From Microbacterium sp. RU1D (GTDB taxonomy: Bacteria > Actinomycetota > Actinomycetes > Actinomycetales > Microbacteriaceae), in NCBI RefSeq assembly GCF_900156435.1, contig NZ_FTPQ01000001.1:744001-808000 (forward strand): DNA of 64,000 nt, read 5' to 3'. Numbering within the stretch: position 1 is the first letter of the stretch; each line of letters opens with the position of its first letter. Both the position numbers and the translations under genes were made by a program. A model generated the notes under the pieces. It had not been told where the DNA came from, did not search any database, and worked only from the letters and a program-made list of their open reading frames with translations. This document shows positions 28,252 through 36,362 of this stretch, piece after piece.

Positions 28252-28428
28252 ATGTCTCCTTGTGAGGGGGTGGATGCCGAAATCACACGCGTTCCCGGAG
28301 ACCACGCGCCGCTGCGGGAAACGGCGGGTCGTCTGGAGGGAAGCGGGTCATCTCGGTGGTCGAGCGGGCGGCAGCGGTGGGGCGAGACCGACGGGCGGCC
28401 GAGGAGCAGCGGGGGACCGGAGGGCGAT

Positions 28429-29361
28429 TCAGGATGCCGTGAGCAGGCGCAGCAGCGTCGCATAGCGCTCGCGGGTGCGCTCGACGATGTCGGCGGGGAG
28501 GGCGGGGGGCTCGCCCTGCTTGTCCCAGTTGGCCGACAGCCAGTCGCGGACGATCTGCTTGTCGAAGCTCGCCATGCGCTCCGCGGGGGTCGTACCGCGG
28601 CGCCAGGCCTCGGCATCCCAGTACCGCGACGAGTCGGAGGTCAGCACCTCGTCGGCCAGGGTGAGAACGCCGTCGGCGTCGTAGCCGAATTCGAACTTCG
28701 TGTCGGCCAGGATCAGCCCGTGGGTTTCGGCGGTCGCCGCGGCGCGGCGGTAGATCTCCAGCGACGCATCGCGCAGCGCGGCCGCGGTCTCGGCGCCCAC
28801 CAGCTCGACCGAGCGCTCGAACGTGATGTTCTCGTCGTGCTCTCCCATCGGCGCTTTCCACGCCGGCGTGTAGAGCGGTTCCGGCAGACGGTCGCCGTCG
28901 TTCAGCCCTTGAGGGAGGGGGATTCCGCACACCGTGCCCTCCGCGCGGTACTCCGCCCAGCCCGAGCCGGTGAGGTAGCCGCGCACGACGCACTCGATCG
29001 GCTGCATGTCGAGCGAGCGCACGAGCATCGCCCGACCCTGCACGGCAGCCGGGATGAGGCTGACCGCGTCGTCGCCGTCGAGGGCGTGATCGGCCACGAG
29101 GTGGTTGGGAAGGGACGAGCCGCCGTCGGCCCCGGCGAGCTGGTCGAACCACCACAGGCTCAGCGTCGTCAGCAGCACGCCCTTGTCGGGGATGCCGGGT
29201 TCGAGCACGTGATCGAACGCGCTCACGCGGTCACTCGCGACCACGAGGAGGTGCGCGGGGGCGGTGTCGGCAACCGTCTCGGCGGGCACGTAGAGATCGC
29301 GCACCTTGCCGGAGTAGACGTGGCGCCAGCCGGCGAGCTCGAGGGGGGAGGCGGAGGTCAC
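28429..29361 (-). CDS. purC: Phosphoribosylaminoimidazole-succinocarboxamide synthase
   Basis: SAICAR synthetase (310 aa), which joins CAIR and aspartate using ATP in purine synthesis. Diagnostic segments are YSGKVRDLY (residues 16-24), VASDRVSAFDHVL, VRGYLTGSGWAEY, and the GLILADTKFEFG and LADEVLTSDSSRYWD motifs. It is of the longer, yeast/actinobacterial type. The GTG at 29361 follows AATAAT (29373-29368) by exactly 6 nt, so a leaderless mRNA is predicted and longer upstream frames are excluded. Confidence 0.95.
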   Translation of the reverse strand: MTSASPLELAGWRHVYSGKVRDLYVPAETVADTAPAHLLVVASDRVSAFDHVLEPGIPDKGVLLTTLSLWWFDQLAGADGGSSLPNHLVADHALDGDDAVSLIPAAVQGRAMLVRSLDMQPIECVVRGYLTGSGWAEYRAEGTVCGIPLPQGLNDGDRLPEPLYTPAWKAPMGEHDENITFERSVELVGAETAAALRDASLEIYRRAAATAETHGLILADTKFEFGYDADGVLTLADEVLTSDSSRYWDAEAWRRGTTPAERMASFDKQIVRDWLSANWDKQGEPPALPADIVERTRERYATLLRLLTAS

Positions 29362-29472
29362 CCGCTCATTATTGCGGGTACGCGGGAGGCGCACCCGCGC
29401 GAATTGTCGCACAACGCCGCTCGCGACGCCTGCCCCCCGGACGGCGAGGGGGCGCTCGCTACCCTCGATGGA

Positions 29473-31227
29473 ATGACCGATGACCCCTCCGGACCCGCGG
29501 TAGCCATCGATCCTCACGCGGGCAGCCGGCACACGACCATTCGCGGCTGGGTGTTCTGGCCCGCCGCTGCGATCGCGATCGCGTTCATTGCTTTCGCGCT
29601 CTTCTTCCCCGCCGCTGCCGAGGCCACCTTCGACACCGTGCAGACGACCATCGTGTCGACCTTCAACTGGTACTACGTGCTGATCGCGGCGTTCTTCGTC
29701 GTCTTCGCCCTCGCGATGGGCTTCAGTCGCTTCGGCAGCATCAAGCTCGGACAGGATGACGACGAGCCCGAGTTCTCGACCATGTCGTGGTTCGCGCTCC
29801 TCTTCGCCGCGGGCATGGGAATCGGCCTCGTCTTCTACGGCGTGAGCGAGCCGCTCAGCCACTTCGTCTCGCCCCGGCCCGGCGTCACCGGCACGCCCGC
29901 GGAACTCGCGCAGCAGGCCATGTCGCAGACCTTCCTGCACTGGGGTGTTCACGCGTGGTCGATCTACGTCGTGCTGGGCCTCGCCCTGGCCTACGCCTTC
30001 CACCGTCGCAAGCGCCCCCGCACCATCCGGTGGGCGCTCGAGCCGATCCTCGGTGCCCGCCTCGTGCAGGGTGGGTGGGGCAACGCGATCGACGTCGCGG
30101 CCCTCGTCGGGACCCTGTTCGGCGTCGCGACCTCGCTCGGTCTCGGCGTCATCCAGATCAGCGCCGGTCTCGACTTCCTCGGGGTCGTGCCGCCCAGCAT
30201 CATCAGCCAGGCCGTCATCATCGGCATCATCACCGGGTTCGTCCTGTTCTCGCTGCTCTCCGGCGTCGGCAAGGGGATGAAGTGGCTCTCGAACATCAAC
30301 CTGGTGCTCGCCGGGGTGCTGATGCTCTTCCTGCTCTTCGTCGGCCCCACCGAGTTCCTGCTGCGCGACGTCGTGCAGTCGATCGGCAACTACATCCAAA
30401 GCTTCGTCGGACTGTCCTTCACCGTCAGCGCGTACGCGGGTGACGACGGCGTGGCCTGGCAGGGCGCGTGGACGGCCTTCTACTGGGGCTGGTGGATCTC
30501 GTGGGCCCCCTTCGTCGGGATCTTCATCGCGCGCATCTCGCGCGGCCGCACCGTGCGCGAGTTCGTCGTCGGCGTGATCCTGGTGCCCACCCTCGTCGGC
30601 ATCCTGTGGTTCACGGTCCTCGGCGGCACCGCGATCTACGGCGAGCTGACCGGCACGGCCTCGTACACGGGCGCGGACGGGTCGGTCGACGTGTCGACGG
30701 CGCTGTTCCAGATGCTCGAGGGCGTTCCGGGCTCCGCCGTGCTGATCGTCGGCTTCCTCATCCTCATCGCCGTGTTCTTCGTGACCTCCGCCGACTCCGG
30801 CGCGCTCGTCATGAGCATGATCGCCACGGGCGGCGAGGAGTCGCCGAAGAACTGGGTGCGTGTGTTCTTCGCGCTCGCCACCGCCGTCATCGCTTTCGCC
30901 CTCCTCATCGCGGGTGGCCTCACCGCCCTGCAGACCGCGGCGATCAGCATCGCGCTGCCCTTCAGCATCGTGCTGCTCGCGATCTGCTGGGCGACCGTCG
31001 TGGCCTTCCGCCGAGAGATGAAGGCCTACGACAAGGCCGAACGAGCCCAGCTGCGCGACGCGATCGGCGAGCATTACGGCCTCGAGGTCGAGGAGCCCAA
31101 CCAGCGCGGCATCTTCGGAATCCCCGCGCGCTGGCGCCACCGCCGGGCGGTCGCCGCGCAGGCGGACGCCGCCGCTGAGGCGAAGGATTCCGCCGAGGCG
31201 GTGACCGGTTCTCCCTCGTCGACCTGA
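29473..31227 (+). CDS. BCCT-family osmolyte/betaine transporter
   Basis: Sodium- or proton-coupled betaine/choline/carnitine-type transporter (584 aa) with 12 predicted helices. The substrate-site region WTAFYWGWWISWAPFVGIF (about residue 330) carries the conserved Trp residues. EFSTMSWFALLFAAGMGIGLVFYGVSEP also matches the family. The cytoplasmic C-terminal tail is charged, as in osmosensing members such as BetP. ATG follows a -10-like TACCCT (29460-29465) by 7 nt without a Shine-Dalgarno, suggesting a leaderless mRNA. It is divergent from purC. Glycine betaine is the likeliest substrate but is not proven. Confidence 0.93.
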   Translation: MTDDPSGPAVAIDPHAGSRHTTIRGWVFWPAAAIAIAFIAFALFFPAAAEATFDTVQTTIVSTFNWYYVLIAAFFVVFALAMGFSRFGSIKLGQDDDEPEFSTMSWFALLFAAGMGIGLVFYGVSEPLSHFVSPRPGVTGTPAELAQQAMSQTFLHWGVHAWSIYVVLGLALAYAFHRRKRPRTIRWALEPILGARLVQGGWGNAIDVAALVGTLFGVATSLGLGVIQISAGLDFLGVVPPSIISQAVIIGIITGFVLFSLLSGVGKGMKWLSNINLVLAGVLMLFLLFVGPTEFLLRDVVQSIGNYIQSFVGLSFTVSAYAGDDGVAWQGAWTAFYWGWWISWAPFVGIFIARISRGRTVREFVVGVILVPTLVGILWFTVLGGTAIYGELTGTASYTGADGSVDVSTALFQMLEGVPGSAVLIVGFLILIAVFFVTSADSGALVMSMIATGGEESPKNWVRVFFALATAVIAFALLIAGGLTALQTAAISIALPFSIVLLAICWATVVAFRREMKAYDKAERAQLRDAIGEHYGLEVEEPNQRGIFGIPARWRHRRAVAAQADAAAEAKDSAEAVTGSPSST

Positions 31228-31240
31228 GCCGTATCTCCCG

Positions 31241-31285
31241 CACGAAGACGCCGTTCCGGTCCGCCGGGGCGGCGTCTTCGTCGTG
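31241..31285 (+). terminator. Terminator hairpin after the BCCT gene
   Basis: CACGAAGACGCCG (31241-31253) pairs with CGGCGTCTTCGTCGTG (31270-31285), with a GAAGACGCCG core of 10 perfect base pairs and a 16-base loop. It begins 13 nt after the transporter stop. Confidence 0.8.
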
Positions 31286-31435
31286 ACCGCCCGGTGTCGT
31301 GGGCGCAAGCCCGCCGCCCGTGGCATCCACCGAGCGTTGACTGTCCACGACATGCCGATCCCGGCGCTGCGGGGCGGCGTGTTCTGGACACTCGATGTTC
31401 ATCCGCGCGGGTTCGCGTCTCGTCCACGCGGGGCG

Positions 31436-31453
31436 TATAGTCCACGTGGACTA
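31436..31453 (+). promoter_or_regulatory. Operator and -10 box of the PadR/exporter operon
   Basis: TAGTCCACGTGGACTA (31438-31453) is a perfect 16-bp palindrome overlapping a -10 box TATAGT (31436-31441). Two more GTCCACG half-sites occur upstream at 31343-31349 and 31422-31428. The PadR-family gene starts 36 nt downstream, so repression of its own operon, released by an exported drug, is the natural model. Confidence 0.85.
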
Positions 31454-31489
31454 GTCGAAACGGACCACTCAATGCGAAGGGGGAAAGGG

Positions 31490-32110
31490 ATGCCGGAGAG
31501 CGCGCGCCTCACTCCTGTCGCGGTCATGATCCTCGCCACCCTCCGCGAGGGGGACATGCACACCTACGAGCTCGTGCGACTGCTGCGCGACCGCAAGGAC
31601 GACCGCCTCGTGCCGCTGCAGAAGGGCACGATCTACCACACGGTCGCGCGTCTCGAGCGCGACGGTCTGCTCGCCGAAGTCGGCGTCGACCGCGACGGCA
31701 ACCGTCCCGAACGCACCACCTACACGCTGCTCGACGCCGGCCGCCTCGCGGTCGAGGAGTGGGTGCGCACCGAACTGCCGCAGATCGAGCGCCCGACCGA
31801 CTTCCGGGTCGCGCTCGCCGAAGCGCACAATCTCGAGCGCGACGACGTGGTCGCTCTGCTCGATCGACGCCGTGCCCTGCTCGTCGCCTCGGCGCACGAG
31901 CACCGCGCCGGTCTGGACGAGGCCGCCCGTCGCGACGTCCCCGTCCAATTCATGGTCGAGGTGCAGCGGCAGGCCGCCCTCCTCGACGCCGAACTCGCGT
32001 GGCAGGACGCCCTGCGTGCGCGCCTCGCCGACGGCTCCCTCGCCTGGGGGCCCGGCGAAATCCCGGAACACTTGACGAAATCACGCGTCTCGAAGGAGAC
32101 CACCCCATGA
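31490..32110 (+). CDS. PadR-family transcriptional regulator
   Basis: Regulator (206 aa) with a PadR winged helix (MILATLREGDMHTYELVRLLRDRKDD, GTIYHTVARLERDGLL, residues 10-70) and a helical dimerisation half, as in the PadR/AphA group. ATG at 31490 was chosen because GAAGGGGG and AAAGGG precede it. The exporter gene starts on its stop codon (ATGA overlap), so the pair forms one drug-responsive operon. The palindrome across its -10 box supports autorepression. Confidence 0.9.
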   Translation: MPESARLTPVAVMILATLREGDMHTYELVRLLRDRKDDRLVPLQKGTIYHTVARLERDGLLAEVGVDRDGNRPERTTYTLLDAGRLAVEEWVRTELPQIERPTDFRVALAEAHNLERDDVVALLDRRRALLVASAHEHRAGLDEAARRDVPVQFMVEVQRQAALLDAELAWQDALRARLADGSLAWGPGEIPEHLTKSRVSKETTP

Positions 32111-33684
32111 CCGATTCCCCCGCCGCATCCGCGGCATCCCCCTCGACCGGGTCCACCCGGACCGGGTCGTTCACGACCCCGGCGAAGAGCCCGTGGCCGG
32201 CCCTCTGGGCCCTCGTCATCGGCTTCTTCATGATCCTGGTCGACACGACGATCGTCTCGGTGGCGAACCCCGCCATCAAGGCGGCGCTCGACCCGAACAC
32301 CAACAACCTCGACAACGTCGTGTGGGTGACGAGCGCGTACCTGCTCACCTACGCGGTGCCGCTGCTGATCACCGGTCGCCTCGGCGACCGCTTCGGCCCG
32401 AAGAACATCTACCTCACGGGCCTCGCGATCTTCACCCTCGCCTCGCTCGCGTGCGGTCTCGCGCCGACGCTCGAGGTGTTGATCGTCGCCCGCGCCGTGC
32501 AGGGCCTCGGCGCCGCGCTGATGACGCCGCAGACGATGGCCGTCATCACCCGCACCTTCCCGCCGCAGAACCGTGGCGCGGCGATGGGCCTGTGGGGCGC
32601 CACCGCCGGCGTGGCGACGCTGGTCGGTCCCCTCGCGGGAGGCCTGCTCGTCGACGGCCTCGGCTGGGAGTGGATCTTCTTCATCAACATCCCCGTCGGT
32701 GTCATCGGCTTCATCGCCGCTGTGGTGCTGGTCCCGCAGCTGCCGCGCACCGCGCACAAGTTCGACATCCTCGGGGTCGTCCTCAGCGCCGTCGGCCTCT
32801 TCCTCATCGTGTTCGGTCTGCAGGAGGGCGAGCACTTCTCGTGGGCGGCCTGGATCTGGGGCATGGTCATCGCCGGCGTCGCCGTCATGGCGGTGTTCGT
32901 GTGGACGCAGGCGCGCAGCACGGGCGAACCGCTCGTACCCCTCGACCTCTTCAAGGATCGCAACTTCTCGATCGCCAACCTGGCCATCGCCGCCGTCGGC
33001 TTCACCGTGACGAGCATGGCGCTGCCCCAGATGTTCTACCTCCAGTTGGCCCGGGGCCTCACTCCCACCGAATCCGCGCTGCTGCTCATCCCGCTCGCGA
33101 TCCTGTCGGGCGTGCTCGCGCCCTTCGCGGGCAAGCTGCTCGACCGTACCGATCCGCGCTTCCTGCTCGTGCCGGGCCTGCTGCTCGTCGGCGGTTCGCT
33201 GGGTCTATACACCGCGCTCATCCTGAACGACGCCCCCATCTGGACGTTCCTCATCCCCGCGGCGTTCATGGGCATCGGCAACGCCGGAATGTGGGGCCCG
33301 CTGGCCACCACCGCCACGCGCAACCTCCCGCCGCGTCAGGCGGGCGCCGGCGCGGGCATCTACAACACCACCCGCACCGTCGGTTCCGTGATCGGCTCGG
33401 CATCCATCGCCGCCTTCATGCAGGCGCGCCTCGAGGCGAACCTGCCGGGGGCAGCGGATGCCGGGGCCAGCTTCGGATCCGGACCGCTCCCGGAGCAGGT
33501 GGTCGGCGGGTTCTCGCAGGCGATGGGCCAGTCGCTGCTGCTGCCGATCGTTGTAATCGCCGTCGGGCTCGTCGCGGTGCTGTTCATGCGCCGGCCGTCG
33601 ATGATCCGCCCGCATGGCGCGCCGCGCGATGCGGCCACCGCGCAGCAGACCGCCCAGGCCGCTCCCGCCGCCGCGGGGGAGTAG
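32107..33684 (+). CDS. MFS multidrug exporter, DHA2 (EmrB/QacA) family
   Basis: Membrane protein (525 aa) with 14 predicted helices that probably exports lipophilic drugs by proton antiport. Motifs: DTTIVSVANPAIK in helix 1 (acidic residue typical of DHA2), GRLGDRFGPKNIY in the helix 2-3 loop, and RAVQGLGAALMTPQTMAVI near helix 4. The Ser/Thr/Ala-rich first 30 residues are disordered. It overlaps its PadR regulator by 4 bases and is followed by a terminator. The substrate is not predictable. Confidence 0.92.
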   Translation: MTDSPAASAASPSTGSTRTGSFTTPAKSPWPALWALVIGFFMILVDTTIVSVANPAIKAALDPNTNNLDNVVWVTSAYLLTYAVPLLITGRLGDRFGPKNIYLTGLAIFTLASLACGLAPTLEVLIVARAVQGLGAALMTPQTMAVITRTFPPQNRGAAMGLWGATAGVATLVGPLAGGLLVDGLGWEWIFFINIPVGVIGFIAAVVLVPQLPRTAHKFDILGVVLSAVGLFLIVFGLQEGEHFSWAAWIWGMVIAGVAVMAVFVWTQARSTGEPLVPLDLFKDRNFSIANLAIAAVGFTVTSMALPQMFYLQLARGLTPTESALLLIPLAILSGVLAPFAGKLLDRTDPRFLLVPGLLLVGGSLGLYTALILNDAPIWTFLIPAAFMGIGNAGMWGPLATTATRNLPPRQAGAGAGIYNTTRTVGSVIGSASIAAFMQARLEANLPGAADAGASFGSGPLPEQVVGGFSQAMGQSLLLPIVVIAVGLVAVLFMRRPSMIRPHGAPRDAATAQQTAQAAPAAAGE

Positions 33685-33696
33685 GACCTGAACCCC

Positions 33697-33729
33697 GGAC
33701 GCCGTCACCCCGCGCGGGTGGCGGCGTCC
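33697..33729 (+). terminator. Terminator after the DHA2 exporter
   Basis: GGACGCCGTCACCC (33697-33710) pairs with CGGGTGGCGGCGTCC (33715-33729) around a CGCG loop with one mismatch. TTGTT follows closely, giving a short U-rich tail. Confidence 0.82.
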
Positions 33730-33790
33730 GTTGTTCCGGGTGGGAGCTCGTGAACCGCGAGGCTCGGCGACCACGTCGGCCCGGGCGGGG

Positions 33791-34375
33791 TCATCCTCGA
33801 TGCTGCGCGATGAGTGCCCCGACCGCCCGCTCGCCCGCCGACTCACGCGTGTGCGTCTCGATCACGTCGAAGCCGGCGGCGTCCACTCGACGAGCCAGCT
33901 CCGACGCGGGCCAGCGGTACGCGCGCACGACGGCGTGGTCGAACGGCTCGATCGCGGGCCCGACGAAGAAGCCGAGCAGCACCGCGCCGCCGGGGCGGGT
34001 CACGCGCGCGAATTCGTTCAGCGGCGCCGAGATCGCCTCAGGCGCGTGGTGGATCGTCGAGAACCACGACAGGATGCCGCCGAAGGAGTCGTCGACGGCG
34101 TCCAGCCGATCGATCGAGCCGACGTCGAACCGGATGCCGGGATGCGCCGCTCGCGCATGCTCCACGAACCGTGGCGCGAGGTCGACCCCGCGCACGTCGA
34201 GGCCGAGATCGGCCAGATGCTCCGTCCAGTGGCCGGGGCCGCAGCCCGCGTCGAGCACCGGGCCCGTGAGTCCCGTGGCCCACGCGTTGACGATCGCGCG
34301 GTCGACCGGGTGCACGGCATCCATCGATCCGAGCGCCGCGATGTATTCGTCGGCGCGGGCGTCGTAGGCGTTCAC
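33791..34375 (-). CDS. Class I SAM-dependent methyltransferase
   Basis: Methyltransferase (194 aa). Motif I VLDAGCGPGHWTEHL (about residues 40-54) binds S-adenosylmethionine. VRGVDLAPRFVEHAR contains the acidic motif II residue, and LSWFSTIHHAPE and FARVTRPGGAVLLGF are motifs IV and V. The GTG start overlaps the stop of the alpha/beta hydrolase by 4 bases, so the two are co-translated. The substrate cannot be predicted. Confidence 0.86.
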   Translation of the reverse strand: MNAYDARADEYIAALGSMDAVHPVDRAIVNAWATGLTGPVLDAGCGPGHWTEHLADLGLDVRGVDLAPRFVEHARAAHPGIRFDVGSIDRLDAVDDSFGGILSWFSTIHHAPEAISAPLNEFARVTRPGGAVLLGFFVGPAIEPFDHAVVRAYRWPASELARRVDAAGFDVIETHTRESAGERAVGALIAQHRG

Positions 34376-35175
34376 GGGGCGGGTGGCGCCGCGGTCTCGG
34401 CATCCATGCGATCCAGCCAGTCGCGGACGGCCGCCCGCGTCAGCTCGGGGCGTTCGAGGTGCACGTTGTGGCCGGCGCCGTCCACCACGACGAAGCTGCC
34501 GCGCGGGTAATGTGCACGCAGGGAGAGACCGTCCTCGTATCCGACGACGTGGTCCTGGCGGCCGAAGAGGTGCAGCGCAGGCGCAGCGAACGGTTCCGGG
34601 TGGGTGCGCTCTGGCAGGTCGTCGAGCGCGTAATCCTTCGCGATCCGTTCCATGACGGCGTCGTCGGCACCGCGCAGCCCGGGGAGGACGAAGCGGCGGA
34701 ACGAGTCGAGCGACGCGACATTTTGAAGCACGCTCTGCTCGGTGAAAGCGTCTCGGTCCGCGCCGGCTCGTTCCAAGGCGGCGGGGTCGCTGACCAGGAC
34801 GGTCCGCGGCGGCACCGTCCTCGAGACATGATCGGCTTCGACCACGCCGGCGAGCGTCGCGACGCCGACAACGCGCTCGCGGCGCTCGTGGGCGACGAAA
34901 CGAGCGAGCATTCCGCCGAAGGAGTTGCCGATGACGGCGAAGGACTCGCCTTGAAGGTGCGCGTCGATCTCGGCCAGGACGCCGGCGGCGACCTCGCGAG
35001 CGCTGGATACCGTCGTGGTCGCGGCGGCGAGGTGGGTCCACGGCAGGTCGATGTAGATCCGTCGCCACGGCATGCCGCTCGTCATCTGCTCGAGGGGGAG
35101 CATGATGCGGTGGTCGACGCCGAACCCGTGAAGGGCGATCAGGGGACGACCGGTGCCGGTCTCGAGAGCGATCAC
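34372..35175 (-). CDS. Alpha/beta-fold hydrolase
   Basis: Hydrolase (267 aa). The oxyanion motif LIALHGFGVDH is near residue 12. The nucleophile elbow is GNSFGG (Ser about residue 85). The acid is probably in LFGRQDHVVGYED, and the base is the His of GAGHNVHLERPE. All catalytic elements are present, so it should be active on an ester, lactone or similar bond. GTG at 35175 is fixed by TAGCCT (35187-35182) 6 nt upstream, predicting a leaderless transcript. It is followed by an overlapping methyltransferase gene. Confidence 0.86.
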   Translation of the reverse strand: MIALETGTGRPLIALHGFGVDHRIMLPLEQMTSGMPWRRIYIDLPWTHLAAATTTVSSAREVAAGVLAEIDAHLQGESFAVIGNSFGGMLARFVAHERRERVVGVATLAGVVEADHVSRTVPPRTVLVSDPAALERAGADRDAFTEQSVLQNVASLDSFRRFVLPGLRGADDAVMERIAKDYALDDLPERTHPEPFAAPALHLFGRQDHVVGYEDGLSLRAHYPRGSFVVVDGAGHNVHLERPELTRAAVRDWLDRMDAETAAPPAP

Positions 35176-35311
35176 TCTTCGAGGCTACGACGTCGATTCG
35201 TGTCCGTCCTGCGCGGCCCTCACTCGTCGGAGCTGGAGTGCGCGCCGGGGTGCCCGCGCGGGCGAAAGCCGCGACGGGGTGAGGACGCTGGAGGCGGGTA
35301 TCGCCTCGCCG

Positions 35312-36274
35312 TCAGCCGCGCGGCGGCGCGGTCGACCCGCGGACGATCAACTCGGACGAGAGCACCGCGGTCTCCTCCGGCGCGGTGCCGGCCATCGACT
35401 GCAGCAGCAGTTCCACGGCGAGGGCGCCCGATCGTGCGATCGGCATCCGGACCGTGGTCAGGCTCGGGGTGACGGCGCCGGCGAGCTCGATGTCGTCGAT
35501 CCCGACGATGCTCACGTCGTCGGGGCATGACCGGCCGAGTTCGCCCATACCCGCCTCCAGACCGAGCGCGACGAGGTCGTTGTAGGCGATCACGGCGGTG
35601 GCGCCGCTGGCGATGGCGGCGGCGGCGCTCGCGCGGCCGCCTTGAATGGAAGCGGCGTGATTGCTCAGGCGGGTGAGGCGGATGCCGAAGCGCTCGCACG
35701 CGCGCGCGACGGTCTGCGCGCGCTGGTCGTCGGCCCACGAGCCGTACGGGCCGGAGGCGTACGCGAGGTGCGCGTGGCCGAGGGCGGCGAGGTGCTCGAC
35801 CGCCTGACTCGGGCCGCGCTCGGCGTCCATGATCACGCAGACGGCTCCGGGGATGAGCCGGTTGATCACGACATGCGGGGTGTCCCCGATCAGCGCGAGC
35901 ACGTCCGCCTCGGGGAGGCGCGGGGAACACAGAACGAGCCCGTCGGCCTTCCCGGCGAGTTCGATCGACTCACGCTCGCGTCGGAGGTCTTCGTCGGCGT
36001 CGTAGAGCACGATCCGGTGGCGGCCGTGCCACGCCTGCCCCTGGATGGCCTTGAGGAGGGTCGCATAGACCGGGTTCGCGGCATCCGGGACGAGGACCGC
36101 GATCGTGCGCGCGCCGGTCGCGACCTGCGCGGCGGCGTAACCGAGTTCGCTGGCGGCGGCGCGCACGCGCTCGAGCGTCGCCGGGGCCAGGCGGTCGGGC
36201 TCACCGAACGCGCGCGACGCTGTGGCGATCGAGACCCCGGCGTGCCGGGCCACGTCGGTGAGGGTCGCCGCCAT
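35312..36274 (-). CDS. LacI-family repressor of the sugar-acid operon
   Basis: Repressor (320 aa) with a LacI helix-turn-helix (TLTDVARHAGVSIATASRAFGEP, residues 4-26), hinge and a periplasmic-binding-like effector domain (VLVPDAANPVYATLLKAIQ, VIAYNDLVALGLEAG, VGIDDIELAGAVTPSLTTV). ATG at 36274 follows AAGGAGC at spacing 6. It is divergent from the six-gene operon beginning at 36363. The 88-bp gap holds two operator-like palindromes that cover the operon promoter, so it very probably controls that operon in response to a sugar acid. Confidence 0.92.
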   Translation of the reverse strand: MAATLTDVARHAGVSIATASRAFGEPDRLAPATLERVRAAASELGYAAAQVATGARTIAVLVPDAANPVYATLLKAIQGQAWHGRHRIVLYDADEDLRRERESIELAGKADGLVLCSPRLPEADVLALIGDTPHVVINRLIPGAVCVIMDAERGPSQAVEHLAALGHAHLAYASGPYGSWADDQRAQTVARACERFGIRLTRLSNHAASIQGGRASAAAAIASGATAVIAYNDLVALGLEAGMGELGRSCPDDVSIVGIDDIELAGAVTPSLTTVRMPIARSGALAVELLLQSMAGTAPEETAVLSSELIVRGSTAPPRG

Positions 36275-36325
36275 CCGTGCTCCTTCGTGCTGTCGTCCCA
36301 TCTTCGCGCATACCGTCGTGTAATC

Positions 36326-36356
36326 AGTTGACAACTTTGTACAAACACATCACACT
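36326..36356 (+). promoter_or_regulatory. Promoter with two palindromic operators of the sugar-acid operon
   Basis: TTGACA (36328-36333) and CACACT (36351-36356) form a promoter with a 17-bp spacer. AGTTG-A-CAACT (36326-36336) overlaps the -35 box, and the perfect palindrome TTTGTACAAA (36336-36345) lies in the spacer. The -10 ends 6 nt before ATG 36363, so the mRNA is predicted to be leaderless. The divergent LacI-type protein is the expected binder. Confidence 0.87.
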
Positions 36357-36362
36357 GCTTGT

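Noticed and set aside
28252..28428. Third full copy of the GAGATGACCCG hairpin near 28350
   Set aside because: Only one arm matches; the opposite arm is missing, so it is noted as a possible relic and not as a repeat copy.
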